Position numbers and translations under genes: made by a program. A stretch of DNA of 9,580 nt from an uncultured Porphyromonas sp. (GTDB lineage Bacteria; Bacteroidota; Bacteroidia; Bacteroidales; Porphyromonadaceae), in contig CAMIEW010000014.1 of the NCBI GenBank assembly GCA_946222055.1, positions 1-9,580 on the forward strand, in the 5' to 3' direction. The notes beneath the pieces were generated by a model. It did not search any database. It saw nothing but the letters and a program-made list of their open reading frames with translations, and was not told the origin of the DNA. This document shows positions 5,596-9,580 of this stretch, piece after piece; position 1 is the stretch's first letter; the number at the start of each line of letters is the position of its first letter.

Positions 5596-6471
5596 ATGTC
5601 AAGTAAAGTCAGATCTTTCCTCGCCCGCCTGATCACCGGAGTGCTCTATGTCTCGGTGATACTCTTCGGGATACTTACCGACTCGGTCAATATGATGGCT
5701 GCGATCTTTGCCATCCTTACCTCCTTTGCCACCTACGAGTATCAGACCATTACTCAGGTTAATCGGTACTTCCCGATCCTCAAGACGGTGCATGCGGTGA
5801 TGGCAGGTGTGCTCTTCTTTATCATATTCAACGTCATCTCTCAGGGCTACACCTACAAGCACCTGCTGATCGCAGTCCTACCGTATGTCGCCTACTACCT
5901 CTTCTACATCATCACGGAGCTCTTCCGGAGACGTCCGCGGGCGATAGAGGAGATCGCGCACGCCTTCTTCTCACACCTCTATACGACTGTGCCCTTCGGC
6001 GCGATGATGCTGCTCTGCTATATGGCTCCGGAGGATTCGGGGCAGTACATGCTGAGCTTTGACCACACGTTCTGGCTACTACCGATATTTGTATTTATCT
6101 GGCTCAATGACTCCGGCGCCTACTGCGTCGGTAGTATGATCGGCAAGCATCAGATGGCGCCGCACATCTCGCCGCACAAGACAGTGGAGGGACTGCTGGG
6201 TGGTATTGCTTTCACTCTGCTGGGTGCGGTAGCCTTCTACTACTTCTTCCCGGCGGTGACCAGTTTGGTCAATTGGCTGATCCTTGCCGCTATCGTCGGC
6301 TTCTTTGCCACTTGCGGGGATCTCTTTGAGAGCTTACTGAAGCGCTGCTATGACGTGAAGGACTCCGGGCACATCCTCCCGGGACACGGAGGCATACTGG
6401 ATCGCATCGACAGTACGATCCTGGCGGCACCCCCCGCATTTATCTACATTATCCTCTTTATCTACCTCTGA
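5596..6471 (+). CDS. cdsA: Phosphatidate cytidylyltransferase (CDP-diacylglycerol synthase)
   Basis: An inner-membrane enzyme that makes CDP-diacylglycerol from phosphatidic acid and CTP, the branch point for phosphatidylethanolamine and phosphatidylglycerol synthesis. The 291 residues have about eight hydrophobic segments. The CDS family signature is fully matched at residues 246-273 (SLLKRCYDVKDSG, then HGGILDRIDS, with the Lys-Asp and Asp-Arg-x-Asp residues). The upstream conserved block NDSGAYCVGSMIGKH to SPHKTVEG (171-199) is also present. Its length is usual for the family. The start follows the preceding stop by 10 bp. It is the last gene of the plus-strand cluster. Its TGA lies 3 bp from the rimM stop on the other strand, leaving no room for a dedicated terminator. 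Confidence 0.96.
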   Translation: MSSKVRSFLARLITGVLYVSVILFGILTDSVNMMAAIFAILTSFATYEYQTITQVNRYFPILKTVHAVMAGVLFFIIFNVISQGYTYKHLLIAVLPYVAYYLFYIITELFRRRPRAIEEIAHAFFSHLYTTVPFGAMMLLCYMAPEDSGQYMLSFDHTFWLLPIFVFIWLNDSGAYCVGSMIGKHQMAPHISPHKTVEGLLGGIAFTLLGAVAFYYFFPAVTSLVNWLILAAIVGFFATCGDLFESLLKRCYDVKDSGHILPGHGGILDRIDSTILAAPPAFIYIILFIYL

Positions 6472-6474
6472 CGG

Positions 6475-7005
6475 TTAGCCGAGTAGTCCCTCGGGCAGTG
6501 TAAGGCGGAGGATATGGTGCTCCTCATCCAGCGCCACTACCCACTCTGCAACCCAGGGGAGAAGGTGCTCCGTGCCATCGTCCGACCGCACACTCAGCAA
6601 CACATTGACGGTGCTGTCGTCATACCGCTCCACTACGCCGAGATAGGTATCGTCGTCGGCGCTGTAGACTCGCCATCCGAGGAGACTCCGGTAGTCTCCG
6701 CTCTCATCCTGAGTCAGGTCGTGCTGCTCACCCGGTGCTGCAAAGGCGGGGCAACCGCGGTAGCGCTCAGCCGTCTCCACATTATCGACGCCGGAGACTT
6801 TTACGACCACTTGCCCACTCCGGTCCACCAGCTCCTCGATCTCAAAAGGAACCTTGATCCCCTCTATCTCGATGAAGATAAAGTCATCCAGCGCCGTCTC
6901 CGGAAAGGAGTCGACGATGAAGTGGCCGGTCGTCCCATACGGCTTGAGTATGGGACCGAGGGCAATGTAATGCTCAGGCAGTGCCCTGAGATCGGTAGCT
7001 TTCAT
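6475..7005 (-). CDS. rimM: Ribosome maturation factor RimM
   Basis: A cytosolic 30S assembly factor that binds ribosomal protein S19 and assists maturation of the 16S rRNA head. The 176 residues fit the family. The N-terminal RimM beta-barrel contains GPILKPYGTTGHFIV (17-31), matching the family GxIxKPxGxxGxxxV, and VDNVETAERYRGCPAF (73-88). The C-terminal PRC-barrel runs from about 103 (SLLGWRVYS, YLGVVERY, LLPWVAEWV) and ends in the typical LPEGLL. The start is 12 bp after the murA stop, so it is probably translated from the pgi-DUF4290-murA-rimM message. Its last codons face the end of cdsA. Confidence 0.94.
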   Translation of the reverse strand: MKATDLRALPEHYIALGPILKPYGTTGHFIVDSFPETALDDFIFIEIEGIKVPFEIEELVDRSGQVVVKVSGVDNVETAERYRGCPAFAAPGEQHDLTQDESGDYRSLLGWRVYSADDDTYLGVVERYDDSTVNVLLSVRSDDGTEHLLPWVAEWVVALDEEHHILRLTLPEGLLG

Positions 7006-7017
7006 CCGTGGAAGGCG

Positions 7018-8328
7018 TTAGTCGATGCGGCTTATCGAGGCACCGATGGCATTCAGCCGCTTATCGATATTCTGATAACCGCGGTCGATCTGCTCGATGT
7101 TATTGATCCGGCTGGTCCCGCTTGCGGACATAGCTGCGATAAGGAGGGCGATACCGGCACGTATATCCGGTGAGTCCATCGTCGCGGCGCGGAAGGGGTG
7201 CGCCCGATCCAGCCCGATGACCGCCGCTCTGTGCGGATCGCAGAGGATGATCTGAGCACCAATGTCGATCAACTTGTCGACGAAGAAGAGCCGGCTCTCA
7301 AACATCTTCTGATGGAAGAGTACGCTCCCCCTCGCCTGCGTCGCCGCCACCAGCATCACACTGATGAGATCCGGAGACAGTCCCGGCCAGGGTGCGTCAG
7401 CAATGGTCAGGATGGAGCCGTCCATAAAGGTGTCGATCTCGTAGTGCTCCTGGGCAGGGATAAAGAGGTCATCCCCCCTCATCTCAGTCTGTATCCCAAG
7501 CCGCTCAAAGGCTCGCGGGATCATCGCCATCTCCTCTATGTGAGGATTGACGATCGTCAGCTCAGAGGCGGTCATGGCGGCCATGCCGATGAAGCTCCCC
7601 ACCTCGATCATATCCGGCAGGATCCGGTGACTCGCTCCACCGAGATGGCTGACTCCCTCGATGGTCAGCCTATTGCTTGCGACTCCCTCGATCTTAGCCC
7701 CCATAGAGATCAGCAGTCGGCAGAGCTGCTGCACGTAAGGCTCGCAGGCGGCATTGTAGATCGTCGTCGTGCCCTCCGCAAGCACTGCCGCCATGATGAT
7801 ATTGGCGGTGCCGGTCACAGAGGCCTCCTCCAGGAGCATATACTTCCCGTGGAGACCCTCCTTGGCACGGAGGGAGAAGAGCTCCGTATCCTCGTCGTAG
7901 TCAAAGGTGGCCCCCAGGTTGATGAATCCCTGGAAGTGGGTATCCAGGCGTCGCCGTCCGATCTTATCTCCTCCCGGCTTGGTGATCGCCGCCTTGCCGA
8001 AGCGCGAGAGCAGAGGACCTACCAGCAGGATCGATCCCCGCAGCTTGCGACACTTTGTGAGAAACTCCTCCGAGTAGGCGAAGTCAAGATTGACGTCATC
8101 AGCCTGGAAGCAGTAGGTGTCCTCACTCTCCTTCGTCACCTTGACGCCCAGATCCATCATCAGTCGGATGAGATTCATCACGTCCAGGATATCCGGAACG
8201 TTGGCTATGTGGACCTCCTGGTCGGTGAGCAGAGCTGCGGAGATGACCTGGAGAGCTTCGTTCTTAGCCCCCTGCGGGACGAGGGTTCCCCTCATCTGTC
8301 GACCGCCCTCTATGACAAATGCGCCCAT
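7018..8328 (-). CDS. murA: UDP-N-acetylglucosamine 1-carboxyvinyltransferase, Asp-type active site
   Basis: Catalyses the first committed step of peptidoglycan synthesis in the cytosol, transferring enolpyruvate from PEP to UDP-GlcNAc. The 436 residues cover both inside-out alpha/beta barrels of the EPSP synthase fold. Seen: Lys22-Asn23 in GAKNEAL, the catalytic loop PGGDKIGRR (118-126), Arg126, Asp320 in APWPGLSPDL, Arg390 in SPDIRAG, and IDRGYQNI (Arg416). The loop residue that is Cys115 in E. coli, the fosfomycin target, is Asp121 here (GAT, 7966-7968). The active site is otherwise complete, so the enzyme should work but be fosfomycin-insensitive. The start MGAFVIEGG matches the family N-terminus and lies 5 bp after the DUF4290 stop. 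Confidence 0.96.
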   Translation of the reverse strand: MGAFVIEGGRQMRGTLVPQGAKNEALQVISAALLTDQEVHIANVPDILDVMNLIRLMMDLGVKVTKESEDTYCFQADDVNLDFAYSEEFLTKCRKLRGSILLVGPLLSRFGKAAITKPGGDKIGRRRLDTHFQGFINLGATFDYDEDTELFSLRAKEGLHGKYMLLEEASVTGTANIIMAAVLAEGTTTIYNAACEPYVQQLCRLLISMGAKIEGVASNRLTIEGVSHLGGASHRILPDMIEVGSFIGMAAMTASELTIVNPHIEEMAMIPRAFERLGIQTEMRGDDLFIPAQEHYEIDTFMDGSILTIADAPWPGLSPDLISVMLVAATQARGSVLFHQKMFESRLFFVDKLIDIGAQIILCDPHRAAVIGLDRAHPFRAATMDSPDIRAGIALLIAAMSASGTSRINNIEQIDRGYQNIDKRLNAIGASISRID

Positions 8329-8333
8329 GATGC

Positions 8334-9008
8334 TTATCGTCTTTTCTTCTTATTACGATTTCCTCCCTTATTCCCTCGTCCCCGATTGTTATTCTTCCGG
8401 TTATTGTTGTTACTCTTCTGAGGGTTATTGCCGGACGGAGCTGTGAGAGCCCCTGCCTCCGGTAACGTGCAGATATGCTCATCGAGGTAGATCTCGCCCT
8501 TGGAGAGCTCGTACAGGTCGGCAAAGATCTTGGAGTCGGCGACGGAGGACTTATTCCAGCTGCAGTACTGACGCTTCATCTCCACGGCAGTGACCCTCGC
8601 CAGCTCATCTCGCTCCTCTCCCTCCGGCAGCCCCTTGACGATCTCCACCATACGCTCTATCACATGGCCGTAGTGGCGGTAGATCGGGGGCCTCTGGGTA
8701 TTGTCGTCCAGCCTCCGGACCGTCGGCTCCTCGTACTCCTCCTGAGAGGTGACGGGGTAGGGGAAGTCCACATCCAGTCTGAAGCGGGACATGATATAAA
8801 GGTGATCCCACAGTACCTCCTCGAAGTCCTCTCGATCCTTGTCCGTCGTGGCAAAGGAGCGCATCGTGTCGATGATCGTCTCGGCACACTGCTGGCGGGT
8901 CGTCGGATCCTCGATCTCGACACAGCGGTCGACCATATTCTGGACATTACGTCCGTATTGGGGGAGGATCAGCGGCTTGGCGTCGTTTTCCTTGTAGTCT
9001 TGTAGCAT
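8334..9008 (-). CDS. DUF4290 family protein with Asn/Arg/Lys-rich tail
   Basis: A 224-residue cytosolic protein matching the Bacteroidota-specific DUF4290 family, recognised from LPQYGRNVQNMVD (15-27), the helical LWDHLYIMSRFRLDVDFPYP segment (67-85), YRHYGHVIERMVE (110-122) and CSWNKSSVADSKIFADLYELSKGE (149-172). No function is known. The folded part ends near 185. The last 32 residues (193-224) contain 12 Asn and 12 Lys/Arg with Gly and no acidic residue, ending KKKRR, which is the composition of a disordered RNA- or anion-binding tail. The gene is packed between pgi (5 bp) and murA (5 bp), so expression must be coupled to both. The tail-coding DNA is visibly more AT-rich than its surroundings. 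Confidence 0.88.
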   Translation of the reverse strand: MLQDYKENDAKPLILPQYGRNVQNMVDRCVEIEDPTTRQQCAETIIDTMRSFATTDKDREDFEEVLWDHLYIMSRFRLDVDFPYPVTSQEEYEEPTVRRLDDNTQRPPIYRHYGHVIERMVEIVKGLPEGEERDELARVTAVEMKRQYCSWNKSSVADSKIFADLYELSKGEIYLDEHICTLPEAGALTAPSGNNPQKSNNNNRKNNNRGRGNKGGNRNKKKRR

Positions 9009-9013
9009 ATATC

Positions 9014-9580
9014 TTATTTCTTCTTGTCGAGACGGGTCCGGATCTTCTTGGTCTCCTCCTCGTAGCCGGGCTTACCGAGCAGTGCAAACATGTTCCGCTT
9101 GTACTCCTCCACCCCGGGTTGGTTGAAGGGATTGACGCCTAGGATATAGCCACTGATGCCGACCGACTTCTCGAAGAAGTAGAAGAGCTGACCGATATAG
9201 TACTCGCTCAGCTCCGGGAGCTCGAGGCGCATCACCGGCACGTCGCCATCGAGGTGGGCAAGGATGGTACCTGTCTCCGCATTCTTATTGACGAAGTCGA
9301 CCTGCTTCCCGGCGAGGTAATTGAGCCCGTCGAGATTGTCCTTATCCTCCGGCACGACAACGGAGCGGCGTGGCTTCGTGATGCTCACAAAGGTCTCGAA
9401 GAGGTTTCGCTCTCCCTGCTGGATCATCTGACCGATGGAGTGGAGGTCGGTGGTGAAGTCCGCCAGTGTGGGGAAGATCCCCTTCCCGTCCTTCCCCTCG
9501 CTCTCGGCAAAGAGTTGCTTCCACCACTCACCGATGTAGTGGAAGCGAGGGTTGAAGTTATTCAGGATCTCGATCACCTT
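9014..9580 (-). CDS. pgi: Glucose-6-phosphate isomerase, 5' end outside window
   Basis: Cytosolic interconversion of glucose 6-phosphate and fructose 6-phosphate, feeding glycolysis and hexosamine/UDP-GlcNAc supply. Only the C-terminal 188 residues are in the window; the frame is open through 9580, so the GTG at 9575-9577 is an internal Val codon, not a start. Seen: [43 protein letters not shown] and the complete second PGI signature from [18 protein letters not shown] (9098-9151), including the catalytic-region Lys. The end, RTRLDKKK, is basic. This is the roughly 445-residue bacterial type, judging from the Bacteroidales-like sequence. It is the upstream gene of the minus-strand cluster; the DUF4290 gene begins 5 bp after its stop. 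Confidence 0.96.
   Translation of the reverse strand, partial: KVIEILNNFNPRFHYIGEWWKQLFAESEGKDGKGIFPTLADFTTDLHSIGQMIQQGERNLFETFVSITKPRRSVVVPEDKDNLDGLNYLAGKQVDFVNKNAETGTILAHLDGDVPVMRLELPELSEYYIGQLFYFFEKSVGISGYILGVNPFNQPGVEEYKRNMFALLGKPGYEEETKKIRTRLDKKK

Noticed and set aside
7198..8421. 407-codon open frame on the plus strand
   Set aside because: It lies antisense to murA, whose protein is unmistakable. The translation is Arg/His/Leu-rich with no recognisable motif, typical of a shadow in GC-rich coding DNA.
9575..9577. GTG as the start of pgi
   Set aside because: The frame continues to the window edge with Lys before it, and the family is far longer than the visible 188 residues; the codon is an internal Val.

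Overview
The window is an ordinary, densely coded piece of a Bacteroidota chromosome, most likely Bacteroidales and probably a Porphyromonas-like organism. Several things point there. MurA, Pgi, RimM and the DUF4290 protein have Bacteroidales-type sequences and gene order. Start codons lack Shine-Dalgarno sequences, and some have A-rich leaders. Non-coding gaps carry TAnnTTTG-type -7 promoter boxes, and the tRNA gene does not encode its CCA end. Coding DNA is moderately GC-rich by eye, with long spurious antisense ORFs as a result. The genus is inferred, not proven.

Layout. (1) 1-1375 (+): most of cysteinyl-tRNA synthetase, cut at the left edge. (2) 1376-1838: a non-coding stretch holding a four-copy 16-bp repeat on an exact 22-bp period (copy 1 inverted), a stem-loop, a 14-bp perfect palindrome, a -7 box, a tRNA-Arg(CCG) gene and two further TACATTTG boxes. 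(3) 1839-2030 (+): a 63-residue two-helix membrane protein, followed by two stem-loops. (4) 2204-6471 (+): a probable four-gene operon of Nnr (NAD(P)HX repair), a rhomboid intramembrane protease, a membrane-anchored endonuclease/exonuclease/phosphatase-fold protein and CdsA (CDP-diacylglycerol synthesis). (5) 9580-6475 (-): a tightly packed operon read right to left as pgi (cut at the right edge), a DUF4290 protein, murA and rimM. It meets cdsA tail to tail with only 3 bp between the stop codons.

How the genes work together. The plus-strand operon is membrane-centred: phospholipid precursor synthesis, intramembrane proteolysis and an anchored phosphoesterase, plus a metabolite-repair enzyme. 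The minus-strand operon joins sugar-phosphate supply (Pgi), the first committed peptidoglycan step (MurA) and 30S ribosome maturation (RimM), with DUF4290 as the unexplained member.

I found no mobile element, CRISPR array or defence system. The points most worth a second look are the 22-bp-period repeat array, the loss of the GNNGGD motif in the Nnr epimerase domain, Pro in place of the first His of the CysRS HIGH motif, the Cys-to-Asp MurA active site predicting fosfomycin insensitivity, and the arrangement of promoter-like boxes around the tRNA gene.
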